DNA from: Rhizobium bangladeshense
Lineage (GTDB): Bacteria > Pseudomonadota > Alphaproteobacteria > Rhizobiales > Rhizobiaceae
NCBI RefSeq assembly: GCF_017357245.1
Contig: NZ_CP071613.1
Location: 310,001-374,000, forward strand
Direction: 5' to 3'
DNA length: 64,000 nucleotides
Positions within the stretch are counted from its first letter, which is position 1; every line of letters starts with the position of its first letter. Positions 44,359-54,090 of this stretch are shown here, piece by piece. The position numbers and the translations under genes are program-made. The notes beneath the pieces are model-generated. The model made no database searches. It was not told the DNA's origin and saw only the letters and a list, made by a program, of their open reading frames with translations.

Positions 44359-45177
44359 AAAGAGGGACACGCAAGACTCGGGCCAGTCTTGGATAATTTG
44401 CTCAACCACATCTAGCCTGGGATGAAGCAATCCCAACTGACCCTTCGGTTTGCGGACAATCTCGCCATCAATTTCTGTCCGGAGGCACATGAAAATAGGC
44501 AGACAGATCGCTTAGTTGGCACATCCTTCCGGGCTTCGCCAGCTTTCTTCTGCCGGTGCTGCTTGTCTGGCTGGTGCCGGAGCTTCCGGCATGGATGCAT
44601 GGGCTCAACGGAATCACTGGCATTGTCGGGCTGCTGCTGAAGGTCGGCCTGCTGATACCGCGTCACAATCGTCTCGAAAGCACTGGCAAGGACGACGTAA
44701 CGACTTCGTCCTGACAAGTGTTGCAGTGAAACTCCGTCGGCGCAATGAGCTCGACAGACTGCGTGGTCGACAAGTTCGATCTAATACGACGAGCCGTCGC
44801 GACCATATTATCGGTTCGGCCACGAGGTGCGAGCTTGCCCTCTGCCGGACGTGTCAGAGATTCTGAGGCTCTGGCTTTCGACGCCCTGAAGCCGTGCCCC
44901 ATTTTAATTAAAAAGGTCGAGATTCGGTTTGATGGCCTCAATCTAGAGGGACATCCGGCGCGTGAAGGCAAACATGTTGGAAGATCTAATCGAGCTTCAC
45001 TACAGCGTCAACAGGGGTAAGCCTGTTGATCGGGCTTGACGTGAAATCAAAGTTACTTAATCTAAGTCTCAGCAGGCCCACTGGGAGGAGGGGCCGGCAA
45101 TCTCTCCGTAGCACCATTCTCATCTCCCAACGCCATGATTCCGGATCTTTCTCCGCTGATTCTCAACAGGATAAGCC
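44359..45177. other. Intergenic interval with possible decayed membrane ORF
   Basis: About 820 bases lie between tauR and the mannosidase gene. On the plus strand an open stretch from 44499 to the TGA at 44714 encodes a strongly hydrophobic segment (LLPVLLVWLVPELPAWMHG and GIVGLLLKVGLLIPRHNRLE), but it has no supported start. A short frame with a good ribosome site (ATG 44489, MKIGRQIA) stops just before it, so a frameshifted membrane-protein remnant is possible. From 44715 to 45177 I see only promoter-like sequence for the mannosidase gene (a TTGACG near 45040) and nothing else. Confidence 0.3.
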
Positions 45178-48100
45178 ATGCCGCTCACCATCGCCCAACG
45201 CCTCGATCGCCTCAAGGTCCGCATAGCTGAGCTCGCGCACTGGCGGGACCGGCAGAGTGTCCCGATCAACGGGTGGACCTTCGAGGGTGAGCCGATTGGC
45301 CATCAGCAGGATTGGCCGCATCGTGAGGGTGCGGTGCATTTTGCCGCGCGCGCCGAGGCACCGCAGGGCTGGCCGCTCAAGGATATCCGCCTGCAGCTCG
45401 ATCTCGGCGGCGAGAGCCTGATCACGCTTAGCTATCCCGGTGGTGAAAGCGAGACATTCGGCCTCGATCCCTATCACCAGGAATTTCCGGTGAAGGGCCA
45501 TCGCTTCTCGATTGCAACGGAAAGCGTCGCTCGTTTTCCCTTCGGCGAGCCGAATCGGGCGCCTCGGCTCAACAAGGCTCGGCTGATTTGGCTCGACGGC
45601 CCGGCGCATCGTCTGCATCTTCTGTTGCAGCAGGTCTCCGAGGCCATCGGCGTGCTGGGCGAACACGAGGTCGTGCCGCATATGATGGATGCTGCGGAGC
45701 AGGCCCTGCGCAGCCTCGATTGGCCATCGGATACCGCAGCCTACATCTCCCGCACCTCAAGCGCTGTCATGCAGCAGAAGATCTGGGAGCTGCCGGAGCT
45801 TGTATCCGGTCCGGCGGGCCTCTCCGACGAGCAGAGCGCTTTGGCGGCCGCTGCCTTCGCGGGTCTGACGGCGCGGCTGAAGGAATTGCAGAAGCGCTTC
45901 CCTCCGAACGGCGAACTGGTTTTGACCGGCCACGCCCATATCGATCTCGCCTGGCTCTGGCCCTACCGCGAGACGCGGCGGAAGATGCGGCGCACCTTCA
46001 ACACGGCGCTGTCGCTGATGGAGCGCTCGCAGGATTTTCGCTTCAACCAGTCGACCGCCCATTATTACGCGCAGATGGAAGAGGAAGATCCCGAGCTTCT
46101 CGAGCGCATCAAGAAGAAGGTCGCGGAAGGAAAGTGGGAAACGGTCGGCGGCATGTGGGTCGAGCCCGACACCAATATGCCCACAGGCGAAAGCCTCGTT
46201 CGCCAGGTGCTCTACGGCCAGCGTTACTTCGAAAAGACTTTCGGCGCGCGCCATACCGTCTGCTGGTTGCCGGACTGCTTCGGCTTCTCAGGCGCGCTGC
46301 CGCAGATCCTGAGACAGGGCGGCATCGACAGCTTCTTCACCATCAAGGTCAATTGGAGCGAGACCAACCACATTCCCTCCGATCTCTTCTGGTGGAAGGG
46401 CCTCGACGGCAGCCAGGTGCTGACCCACACCTTCGACAATCCGATGCAGGGCTATAACGGCTTCGTGCAGGCCGATTGCTACCTGCCGACATGGAAGAAT
46501 TTCCGCGGCAAGGTGCAGCATCACGCCTCGCTTCTCGCCGTCGGTTACGGCGACGGTGGCGGCGGCGTCACACCCGAGATGGTCGAGCGCGAAGTGCAGC
46601 TGCGCGATTTTCCCGCCATTCCGCAGGCGCGCTGGGGCACTGTCAAGGGCTTCTACGAAGAGGCGCACCAAACTGCTAGGGAAAAGCACCTTCCCGTCTG
46701 GGACGGCGAGATCTATCTCGAACTGCACCGCGCGACGCTGACGACGCAAAGCGGCGTCAAACGCAAGCACCGCCAGGCCGAACGCGCGCTGATCACCGCC
46801 GAAACGCTCGCTTCGCTCGCCCATATGCTCGGCGGCGAAAAGCCGCGAAGCCTCGAGACGGCTTGGCGCGTGGTGCTGAAGAACGAGTTCCACGATATCC
46901 TGCCCGGTTCCAGCATCCGCGAAGTTTATCAGGATGCGGAGCAGGAGCTCGGCGGCGTTATCGACCACGCAAAGGCCGAGCAGGCGAAGGCATTGCAGGC
47001 GCTGTCGGCCAATCTGCCGAAGGGCGGGGTCACCGACGCGCTGATCGTCGTCAATCCGTCGCTTGCGCCCCGGCCGGTAAGCGCGACACTTGCCGATGGC
47101 GCGGTGATCTCGAGCGCTGACATCGTCGCCCCCTTGTCGATCGCAGTCTTCGACAGGCAGGCGCTGAAACCGGCGGGCGGGCTGAAGGCCAGCGCCGACC
47201 GTCTCGAAAACGATCATCTCTCGGTCGTCATCGGCAGGGATGGGGCTGTTGCCAGCCTCATCCATAAGGCGACCGGCCGCGAGGCGGTCGATGGCTCCGC
47301 CAACCAGCTCTGGGTCTATCCGGCCGACAAACCGCGCAACTGGGATGCCTGGGATATCGACGCCGATTATGCCGAAAAGGCCGTCCGTCTCGATGCGCCC
47401 GAAAGCATCAGCCTGGTCGAAAACGGTCCGCACCGTGCGGCGATACGCGTCGTCCACCGCTATCGCAACTCGAGCGTCACGCAGACATACGTGCTCAGCG
47501 CCCATGCCAAACGGCTGGACATCGAGACGACGATCGACTGGCGCGACCGCCGCACGCTGCTGCGGACCCTGAACCCGGTCGATGTCCAGGCGCGGAAGGC
47601 GACCTTCGAATGCGCTTTCGGCGTGGTCGAGCGGGCAACGCATACGAATACGTCCTGGGAACAGGCCATGTTCGAAGCCGTCGCTCATCGTTTCGTCGAT
47701 ATCAGCGAGCCGGGGTTCGGCGTGGCGCTTCTCAACAATGCCAAATATGGCCACAGCGCTCGCGGCAATTTGATCGGCATGAGCCTGGTGCGCGGGCCGA
47801 TCTATCCCGATCCACTGGCCGACGAAGGCGAGCAGAGCTTCACCTATGCCTTGATGCCGCATGACGGCGCCTGGTATGAAGGCGGCGTCCTCGACGAGGC
47901 GATCGATCTCAACCAGCCGCTTATAACGGCGGAAGCCAGCGGCCTCTCCGCCGGCACCTTCGCGCCGCTCGCCGTCGACGGTATTCCCGTCGCCTTCTCC
48001 GGCCTCAAGACCGCGGAGGAGGGCGAGGGCCTGATCCTGCGCCTGTACGAGCCCGCCGGCCGCCGCGGCCGCCTTTCCATCGGCCTTGCCTCCGGGTGGA

Positions 48101-48204
48101 CAGCATCGGAGCCGCTGACCATTCTCGAAGAGCCGATGGACCGTAAGGGGCCCGCCGACATCATGCCATTCGAGATCCGCACCTGGAAGCTTGAAAGGGC
48201 CTGA
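45178..48204 (+). CDS. Alpha-mannosidase, glycoside hydrolase family 38
   Basis: A 1008-residue cytosolic retaining glycosidase. The zinc motif is in TGHAHIDLAWLWPYRET (His254, Asp256), the nucleophile is Asp366 in CWLPDCFGFSG, the middle domain reads NEFHDILPGSSIREVYQDAEQ, and the C-terminal beta domains follow. It removes terminal alpha-mannose from oligosaccharides. No signal peptide is visible, so it works on imported glycans. The ATG follows CAGGATAAGCC. It converges on the ABC/SMP-30 operon, and the two may have a related carbohydrate role. Confidence 0.93.
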   Translation: MPLTIAQRLDRLKVRIAELAHWRDRQSVPINGWTFEGEPIGHQQDWPHREGAVHFAARAEAPQGWPLKDIRLQLDLGGESLITLSYPGGESETFGLDPYHQEFPVKGHRFSIATESVARFPFGEPNRAPRLNKARLIWLDGPAHRLHLLLQQVSEAIGVLGEHEVVPHMMDAAEQALRSLDWPSDTAAYISRTSSAVMQQKIWELPELVSGPAGLSDEQSALAAAAFAGLTARLKELQKRFPPNGELVLTGHAHIDLAWLWPYRETRRKMRRTFNTALSLMERSQDFRFNQSTAHYYAQMEEEDPELLERIKKKVAEGKWETVGGMWVEPDTNMPTGESLVRQVLYGQRYFEKTFGARHTVCWLPDCFGFSGALPQILRQGGIDSFFTIKVNWSETNHIPSDLFWWKGLDGSQVLTHTFDNPMQGYNGFVQADCYLPTWKNFRGKVQHHASLLAVGYGDGGGGVTPEMVEREVQLRDFPAIPQARWGTVKGFYEEAHQTAREKHLPVWDGEIYLELHRATLTTQSGVKRKHRQAERALITAETLASLAHMLGGEKPRSLETAWRVVLKNEFHDILPGSSIREVYQDAEQELGGVIDHAKAEQAKALQALSANLPKGGVTDALIVVNPSLAPRPVSATLADGAVISSADIVAPLSIAVFDRQALKPAGGLKASADRLENDHLSVVIGRDGAVASLIHKATGREAVDGSANQLWVYPADKPRNWDAWDIDADYAEKAVRLDAPESISLVENGPHRAAIRVVHRYRNSSVTQTYVLSAHAKRLDIETTIDWRDRRTLLRTLNPVDVQARKATFECAFGVVERATHTNTSWEQAMFEAVAHRFVDISEPGFGVALLNNAKYGHSARGNLIGMSLVRGPIYPDPLADEGEQSFTYALMPHDGAWYEGGVLDEAIDLNQPLITAEASGLSAGTFAPLAVDGIPVAFSGLKTAEEGEGLILRLYEPAGRRGRLSIGLASGWTASEPLTILEEPMDRKGPADIMPFEIRTWKLERA

Positions 48205-48225
48205 TGCCCGAGTCACGAGATGACG

Positions 48226-48249
48226 CGCCGCCGCTTAGATGCGGCGGCG
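48226..48249. terminator. GC-rich hairpin between convergent genes
   Basis: A perfect 9-bp stem (CGCCGCCGC with GCGGCGGCG) and a 6-base loop lie 21 bases after the mannosidase stop. There is no T run. It may act on either strand between the mannosidase and SMP-30 genes. Confidence 0.5.
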
Positions 48250-48450
48250 TTCACCGGCAAGGCCCCGACGACTCCGCATAACCGGTGAGCAAACGGAATG
48301 ACCTTTTTCGATCTCAATCGAAAACAGCAGGCAACATCCAATCTGTCCTATCCGCAGCATCTCAAATTAGACCGGCAGCGACTCAGCCGGGCCATGTGAA
48401 GGTCAGCTTCCAACGCCAGTTTCGCTCCCTTGAACGCGGCGATCACCGGC

Positions 48451-49365
48451 TCACGGTCTTTGGGCGCCGGTCGCGGCAACGTAGACAGAATAGAGCGAGC
48501 GCGTTGCGGCGATGAACAGACGGTTGCGTCCGGGGCCGCCGAAGGCGAGGTTTGCGACGGTCTGAGGTACGCGGATCTTGCCGATCAGCTTGCCTGCCGG
48601 ATCGAAGCAGTGCACGCCATCGCCGGCACTGGACCAGAGGTTTCCCTTCACGTCAGTGCGGATACCGTCCGGGATGCCGTTGTCGATGAGGCAGAAGACG
48701 CGGCCGTTCACAAGCCTGCCGCCATCGACCACGTCGAAGGCGCGGATGTGACGCGGCAGGCTTTCGTCGTGGCTTGCTGCCGAATCCGCGACGTAGAGGA
48801 TCGTCTCATCAGGTGAGAAGGCGATGCCGTTCGGCTGGATGAAATCCGTGATGACGGCAGCAAGCTCGCCGGTTTCCGGATCGAGCCGGTAGACGTTGCG
48901 TGTCGCCTGCTCCGGCTCGGCCTGATAGCCTTCGTAATTCGACATGATGCCGTAAGTGGGATCGGTGAACCAGATCGTGCCATCCGATTTCACCACCACG
49001 TCGTTCGGCGAGTTGAGCCGTGCACCCTCGAAGCGGTCGGCGAGCACGGTGATCGAGCCGTCGATCTCGGTGCGCGTGACGCGGCGCCCGCCATGTTCGC
49101 AGGAGATGAGCCGGCCCTGCCGGTCTCGCGTGTGGCCGTTGGTGAAGTTGGATGGCTGTCGGTAAACGGAGACGCCGCCCTCGGGCGTCCATCGCAGCAC
49201 GCGCTGATTGGGAATGTCGCTCCACAGAAGCTGGTTCGCGTCGTTGAACCAGACGGGGCCTTCCGCCCAGCGGCAACCGGAATAGAGTTCGTCGAGGCCG
49301 GCGCTCGTCACGATCAACTGACGGAAGCGCGGGTCGTGAATTTCATAGATGCTGCCCTCGGCCAT
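48451..49365 (-). CDS. SMP-30/gluconolactonase/LRE family protein
   Basis: A 304-residue six-bladed propeller lactonase. The metal ligands are visible: Glu in RWAEGPVWF, Asn in RLNSPNDVVV, Asp in DGIRTDVKGN, and a further Asp in LYVADSAAS. It hydrolyses sugar lactones to acids in the cytoplasm. ATG 49365 follows AGGAAG at 6 bases. It is the last gene of the ABC operon at 49380-53814 and lies only 14 bases after the second permease, so a sugar-lactone intermediate is likely in the pathway served by this importer. Confidence 0.92.
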   Translation of the reverse strand: MAEGSIYEIHDPRFRQLIVTSAGLDELYSGCRWAEGPVWFNDANQLLWSDIPNQRVLRWTPEGGVSVYRQPSNFTNGHTRDRQGRLISCEHGGRRVTRTEIDGSITVLADRFEGARLNSPNDVVVKSDGTIWFTDPTYGIMSNYEGYQAEPEQATRNVYRLDPETGELAAVITDFIQPNGIAFSPDETILYVADSAASHDESLPRHIRAFDVVDGGRLVNGRVFCLIDNGIPDGIRTDVKGNLWSSAGDGVHCFDPAGKLIGKIRVPQTVANLAFGGPGRNRLFIAATRSLYSVYVAATGAQRP

Positions 49366-49379
49366 GGCGGTCTTCCTGA

Positions 49380-50330
49380 TTATCGCATGCCGGTCCGGCG
49401 ACCGCCTGCGAGCATAATGACGCTGATGATGATGAGGCCGGTCATGATGAGGCGGATGCCCGCGCCGAGCCCATAGGTATTGAGCATGGAAACGACAAGG
49501 AACATGAAGAGCGACGCGCCCCAGATGCCCGGGACGTTGGAATCGCCGCCGGCGACCGCCGTGCCGCCGATCACGACGACGGCGATCGACGTCAGCAGAT
49601 ATTCCGAGCCCATATTGAGCGCCGCACCGCCGGAGAAGCAGGCGAGCAGATAGCCCGCGAGGGATGCGAGCACGGCGCAGAAGAGGTAGGTGACGAAGCG
49701 CGTGCCGTCGACCGGGATGCCGGCCATGCGCGCGGCCGGCATGCTCTGGCCGATTGCCGAGATCCAGCGCCCGTAGATCGTCTTCTCGAGCAGGAACCAG
49801 GCTAGTAGCGAGATGAGGAGCGCGACGATCGCCACGTTCGGGACGCCGAGCGTATTCGAGGTGGTGAATTCCGCAAGCATGCTGGGCGGTTTGATGCGTA
49901 AGCCCCGGTTCGTCCAGATCGCCGCGGACTGCACGATGAAGCTCATGGAGAGTGTTGCGATGATCGGCGGAATGCGCAGCGCCTTGATGAGTGCATAATT
50001 GCCGAGGCCGACGACGAGGCCGATGAGGATCGCGAGAAGAAGCCCGGGGAGAATCAGCCCGTTTTCGACGTTCATCAGCTTCAGCGCCACCGTGCCGGCA
50101 AGCGTCATCGTGGCGGGAACCGACAGATCGATATTGCCGGGACCGAGCGTGATGACGAACATCTGGCCGATGCCGACGATCACCGAGAAGGCCGCGAAGG
50201 TGAGCGCGGCCTGCGACAGGCCGAGCGTGCTGGCGCCGAGTGTCACCATGACCGTCAGGAACCAGACGATGAAGGCGGCAAACCATGACCAGATCCAGGG
50301 TTTGCCGAAAAGCCTGAGGAGAGGAGTCAT
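49380..50330 (-). CDS. Ribose-type ABC transporter permease (second)
   Basis: A 316-residue RbsC-like inner-membrane protein with about eight to ten hydrophobic segments and the GPGNIDLSVPATMTLAGTVA motif typical of this branch. The ATG overlaps the stop of the first permease by 4 bases (ATGA). It forms the channel with its neighbour. Confidence 0.92.
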   Translation of the reverse strand: MTPLLRLFGKPWIWSWFAAFIVWFLTVMVTLGASTLGLSQAALTFAAFSVIVGIGQMFVITLGPGNIDLSVPATMTLAGTVALKLMNVENGLILPGLLLAILIGLVVGLGNYALIKALRIPPIIATLSMSFIVQSAAIWTNRGLRIKPPSMLAEFTTSNTLGVPNVAIVALLISLLAWFLLEKTIYGRWISAIGQSMPAARMAGIPVDGTRFVTYLFCAVLASLAGYLLACFSGGAALNMGSEYLLTSIAVVVIGGTAVAGGDSNVPGIWGASLFMFLVVSMLNTYGLGAGIRLIMTGLIIISVIMLAGGRRTGMR

Positions 50331-51277
50331 CGGCGGCGTTTCTCCCGTTTCTCCAGGCGGTTCAGCATCAGGCGAAGCGCGAGCACGATGATCAGGATCG
50401 CGCCCTGGGCTCCGATCTGCCAGTCGGGCGAGATGCGCAGGAAGGACAGGAACGAGCCGGCAAGCGTCAGCGTCAGCGCGCCGATGACCGCGCCGACAGG
50501 GGAAACGCGCCCGCCTATGAATTCGCCGCCGCCGAGGATCACGCCGGCGATCGACAGGAGCGTATAGCGCAGCGCGATATTGGCATCGGCAGACGTCGTC
50601 AGGCCGACAAGGGCGATGCCGGCTAGCACGGCGAACAAACCCGCCAGACCGTAGGCGGCGGCGCGAGCCGCGACGATCGACCAGCCGGCGCGCTCCACCG
50701 AACGCTGGTTGCCGCCGATGCCGCGGATCAGCACGCCGAGCGAGGACCGCATGACGAGAAGATGGGCGACGGCGGCGATGACGATGCTGGCGACGATCGC
50801 CATCGGCGCCAGCGGCGGCTTGACGGTCATCAGCCAGCGCACCCAGTCCGGCGCCTGCCCGCCCGGCGCCGGAAGCAGCAGCACGGCCAGGCCGCCCCAG
50901 ACGAAGCTCATGCCGAGAGTGACCACAATAGAGGGCAAATTGCGCAGATGGATGACGACACCGAGGGCGGCATAGGTTGCGATCGCCACCGCCAGGACCA
51001 GGACGCCGATTACAGGATCGTCGCGCAGAAAGGTCGCGCTCACGCAGGCAACGAAGCTGACAAACGTGCCCATCGAGAGATCGAGATCGTTCACCGCCAT
51101 GACAAGCATCTGGGCTATCGTCGCGAGCGCGATCGGCACAGCCAGGTTGAACAGCAGGTTCAGCCCGACATAGCTCATGGCGCGCGGCTGCAGCCAGAAG
51201 ACAGCGGCGAGCAGCAGCGTCAGCGATAGGGCGGGAATGGCAAGACGCATGGCGTCGGACGAAAGCCGGAACGTCAT
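50327..51277 (-). CDS. Ribose-type ABC transporter permease (first)
   Basis: A 316-residue RbsC-like protein with the signature VNDLDLSMGTFVSFVACVS and LRNLPSIVVTLGMSFVWGG, and LGVLIRGIGGNQRSVERAGW as the cytoplasmic loop that meets the ATPase. It overlaps the ATPase gene and the second permease gene by 4 bases each. The two different permease genes imply a heterodimeric channel. Confidence 0.92.
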   Translation of the reverse strand: MTFRLSSDAMRLAIPALSLTLLLAAVFWLQPRAMSYVGLNLLFNLAVPIALATIAQMLVMAVNDLDLSMGTFVSFVACVSATFLRDDPVIGVLVLAVAIATYAALGVVIHLRNLPSIVVTLGMSFVWGGLAVLLLPAPGGQAPDWVRWLMTVKPPLAPMAIVASIVIAAVAHLLVMRSSLGVLIRGIGGNQRSVERAGWSIVAARAAAYGLAGLFAVLAGIALVGLTTSADANIALRYTLLSIAGVILGGGEFIGGRVSPVGAVIGALTLTLAGSFLSFLRISPDWQIGAQGAILIIVLALRLMLNRLEKREKRRR

Positions 51278-52725
51278 GCGGCGACCCCTTCGAAGGAGGC
51301 GGCGATGATATTGCTCTCGTTGACGGCGTCGCCGGCGAGTTCGGCCGTGATGCGGCGTTCACGGAAGACGTAGACACGGTCGCAGAGACGCACCTCGTCC
51401 ATTTCAGTCGAATACCAGATGAAGGTGCGGCCGCGCGAAGCTTCATCGCGGATGATGGCGTAGACCTCTTGCTTGGTTCCGACATCGACGCCGCGCATCG
51501 GATCATCCATCAGGACGACGGGCGCGCGTGTCGCAAGTGCGCGGGCAAAGAGCACCTTCTGCTGGTTGCCGCCGGAAAGCGACAATATGCCGTTTGCCAT
51601 GTCGGGGGTGCGGATTTCGATCCGCCGCTTCCAGTCGGCGCCTTTGGTCTCCTCTTTATCAGCGAGAATGAGGCCGCGTCGCGAGAGGTCACCCAGCGAA
51701 GCGACCGAGAAATTGCGCAGGATGCTCCAGAGTTCGAAGACGCCGTTGAGGCGGCGGTCGCCGGCCACGAAAGTGACCAGCGGGTCGCGCTCAGGCAGCC
51801 AGTTGCCTGACTGGGCGGCATGCAGGGCAAGCAGGAGCTCGGTCTGCCCATGACCGGCCAGCCCCGCCAATCCAATGATCTCGCCCTTGCGGGCTGAAAA
51901 GGGACGGCCTGCCGTCTGATGGGACAGAACGAGCGGAGCGGTGGATTGCTCGCGCGCAGGGCGCTGGCCCGTCTCCTCCTTCGCAACGGTGCCCATGGCC
52001 TCGACCAGGCCATGATGGTCGAAGCCGCGCGCCGGGCGTTCGGCAACGACGCGGCCGTCCTTCATGACGACGATGCGGTCTGAGGTTTCGAGGATCTCGT
52101 GCAGGATATGCGAGATGAAGATGACCGAGCCGCCGCCCGCGACGAAACGGCGGACATGGTCGAGCATCTGGCGGGCGAGGCTCGCGTCCAGCGAGGAAGT
52201 GGGTTCGTCGAGGATCACCAGCCGCGGCGCAACGCCGGCGTCGGAAAAGGCCATCGCGATCTCGACCATCTGCCGCTCGGCGATCGAAAGGTCTCCTATG
52301 GCTTGGCCGCTGTCGATGCCATGCCCGGGAAAGACCGTATCGAGGCTCTTTTCGATGACTTTCGCGGCGCGCCTGCGCCAGCCGAAGCCCCCGAGATCGC
52401 GGTGCATGATGCGCGTATTCTCGACGATGGAGAGGTTGGGACAGAGCGAAAGCTCCTGGAAGACGCAGCGCACGCCGCGCGATCGCGCAGCGTTGATGCC
52501 GTAACGGTCCAGCCGCTCGCCGTCGCCCGACACAATTCCTTCATGGGGCGTAAGGCCGCCATTGATGACGCTGACGATCGTGGATTTGCCGGCTCCGTTG
52601 TGCCCGACGAGTCCGACGCACTCGCCCGGCATGACGCGGAGCGTGACGCCGTCAAGCGCCCTAACGGCCCCGAAGCTCACCTTGGCGCCATCGACGGCGA
52701 TCACCGCCTTCAAAACCTCATTCAT
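51274..52725 (-). CDS. Ribose-type ABC transporter ATP-binding protein (two NBDs)
   Basis: A 483-residue RbsA-like protein with two nucleotide-binding halves. The first has Walker A GHNGAGKSTIVS, signature LSIAERQMVEIAMAFS and Walker B LVILDEPTSSLD. The second has the usual degenerate GLAGHGQTELL in place of Walker A, signature LSGGNQQKVLFARALA and MDDPMRGVD. The ATG at 52725 gives the family length; two upstream in-frame starts exist, and the ribosome site is weak at each. The gene ends inside the first permease gene. A stable hairpin separates it from the binding-protein gene. Confidence 0.93.
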   Translation of the reverse strand: MNEVLKAVIAVDGAKVSFGAVRALDGVTLRVMPGECVGLVGHNGAGKSTIVSVINGGLTPHEGIVSGDGERLDRYGINAARSRGVRCVFQELSLCPNLSIVENTRIMHRDLGGFGWRRRAAKVIEKSLDTVFPGHGIDSGQAIGDLSIAERQMVEIAMAFSDAGVAPRLVILDEPTSSLDASLARQMLDHVRRFVAGGGSVIFISHILHEILETSDRIVVMKDGRVVAERPARGFDHHGLVEAMGTVAKEETGQRPAREQSTAPLVLSHQTAGRPFSARKGEIIGLAGLAGHGQTELLLALHAAQSGNWLPERDPLVTFVAGDRRLNGVFELWSILRNFSVASLGDLSRRGLILADKEETKGADWKRRIEIRTPDMANGILSLSGGNQQKVLFARALATRAPVVLMDDPMRGVDVGTKQEVYAIIRDEASRGRTFIWYSTEMDEVRLCDRVYVFRERRITAELAGDAVNESNIIAASFEGVAA

Positions 52726-52753
52726 GCTGTCCGCCACACCTGCTCGGAGGGAC

Positions 52754-52784
52754 TGCTGCGCGGCCATTTGCGGCCCGCGCAGCA
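52754..52784 (-). promoter_or_regulatory. Intercistronic stem-loop between binding protein and ATPase genes
   Basis: A 12-bp stem with one bulge (TGCTGCGCGGCC at 52754-52765 with GGCCCGCGCAGCA at 52772-52784) and a 6-base loop. There is no T run. Such elements after the binding-protein gene commonly stabilise its mRNA and lower expression of the downstream ATPase and permeases; that role is inference here. Confidence 0.55.
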
Positions 52785-52797
52785 ATCGCCGGGAGAG

Positions 52798-53814
52798 TTA
52801 TTTTGCCGACTCGATGACCTTGATCGCGTCTGCCTGTGTGTATTCCACATTGGCCACGCCGCCGGCCTGGGTGTTGGCAAGGTTCGTTTCGAGGTTGTCT
52901 TGGTCGATGCGCAGGAAGGGCACGACGAGGTCCTTCTTGACCTGCTTGCCGTCAAGGATCTGTTGGGCGACCCAGAAGGCGAGCGTGGAGACACCGGGCG
53001 CGATCGATACGGACATGGTCTCGTAGCCCTTCGCGTCCTTCTGCTCCTTCCACCACTTCAACTCATCTTCGCGGTTGCCCATGATAATGATCGGCATCTT
53101 CCGGTCGGTCGCGGCAATCGCCTGTGCTGCCCCATAACCATCGCCGCCCTGCGTTACCACGCCAACGATCTCGGGCAGGCTCGGCAGGATGCCGGCGACG
53201 GCCTTCTGCGCGACGTCTTGCGCCCAGTCTCCGTGAACGGAGCCGACAATCTTGAACTGCGGGAACTGCTTGACGCCCTCATGGATGCCGGCCGAGATCT
53301 CGTCGTCGACGAAGACGCCGGCAAGACCGCGGATCTCGAGCAGATTGCCACCCTGCGGCAGCTTCTTCGACAAGTACTCTACCTCGCTTCGGCCCATTTC
53401 CTTGAAGTCGACGGCGATGCGCCAGGCGCAGGGTTCGGTCACGATGCCGTCGAACGAGACGACCGTTATGCCCGCGTCGCAAGCTTCCTTGACCGCGCCG
53501 TTCAGCGCAGTCGGCGAGGCGGCATTCAACACGATTGCGTCATAACCCTGCAGGATCATGTTCTGGATCTGCGCCGCCTGTTCGGTCGCCTGGTTCTCGG
53601 CCGTGGTGAAAGGATCAGCTGCGGCAACCACGCCGGCCTTTACGGCTTCGCCCGTCACCTTGCTCCAGCTTGTCAGCATGGCTTGGCGCCAGGAGTTCCC
53701 GGCGTAATTGTTGGAAAGAGCGATCTTCTTGGCCGACGTGTCGGCAAAGGCGGAAACGGGCATGGCGGCGCAAGCAATAGCGGCCGATGCCAGAAGCATC
53801 TTACGGATTGTCAT
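52798..53814 (-). CDS. Ribose-type ABC transporter substrate-binding protein
   Basis: A 338-residue periplasmic binding protein of the RbsB/LacI-like fold. The signal peptide covers about the first 25 residues (LLASAAIACAAMPVSAFAD). The mature chain has KKIALSNNYAGNSWRQ, YDAIVLNAASPTALNGAV and VVTQGGDGYGAAQAI. ATG 53814 follows GGAGG. It is the first gene of the importer operon. The sugar cannot be named. The divergent two-component pair at 54091-56065 probably controls the operon. Confidence 0.93.
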   Translation of the reverse strand: MTIRKMLLASAAIACAAMPVSAFADTSAKKIALSNNYAGNSWRQAMLTSWSKVTGEAVKAGVVAAADPFTTAENQATEQAAQIQNMILQGYDAIVLNAASPTALNGAVKEACDAGITVVSFDGIVTEPCAWRIAVDFKEMGRSEVEYLSKKLPQGGNLLEIRGLAGVFVDDEISAGIHEGVKQFPQFKIVGSVHGDWAQDVAQKAVAGILPSLPEIVGVVTQGGDGYGAAQAIAATDRKMPIIIMGNREDELKWWKEQKDAKGYETMSVSIAPGVSTLAFWVAQQILDGKQVKKDLVVPFLRIDQDNLETNLANTQAGGVANVEYTQADAIKVIESAK

Positions 53815-53976
53815 GTCTTCCTCCCTCATGATCGCGCCGGTCGGCGGATCGCTTCACTGCTGCCGGCAGAGCCGGGCCTGAGTGAAAATTGTTCTTGCAC
53901 TGAGCTTCCTCCTCTCAGTAAGGGCAGGATGCGGTAGATCGGCCGGCCTGTACAGGGGCAAGGCGGCAACTCGTTT

Positions 53977-54011
53977 GCGGGTTTTGCGCAATAAGCTGCG
54001 GGTTTACGCAA
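53977..54011. promoter_or_regulatory. Paired direct repeats in the divergent promoter region
   Basis: GCGGGTTTTGCGCAA (53977-53991) and GCGGGTTTACGCAA (53998-54011) are near-identical and 21 bp apart start to start, two turns of DNA, so both would lie on the same face. They lie 163 bases upstream of the binding-protein start and 80 bases upstream of the kinase start, a plausible site for the NarL-type response regulator at 55343. Confidence 0.5.
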
Positions 54012-54090
54012 GACGGCAGCCCATCCGCGGGCGCTTACTGGGAATGATCACGCGGGTTGAGGAGCCTGTCGTGACGGGGAGGAACTGACA

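Noticed and set aside
44523..44714. Hydrophobic open stretch that looks like the end of a membrane protein
   Set aside because: It has no supported start and no identifiable family. It is mentioned only within the intergenic entry as a possible remnant.
46288..48216. A 642-codon minus-strand open frame opposite the mannosidase gene
   Set aside because: It is an antisense shadow; the composition is biased and no motif is seen.
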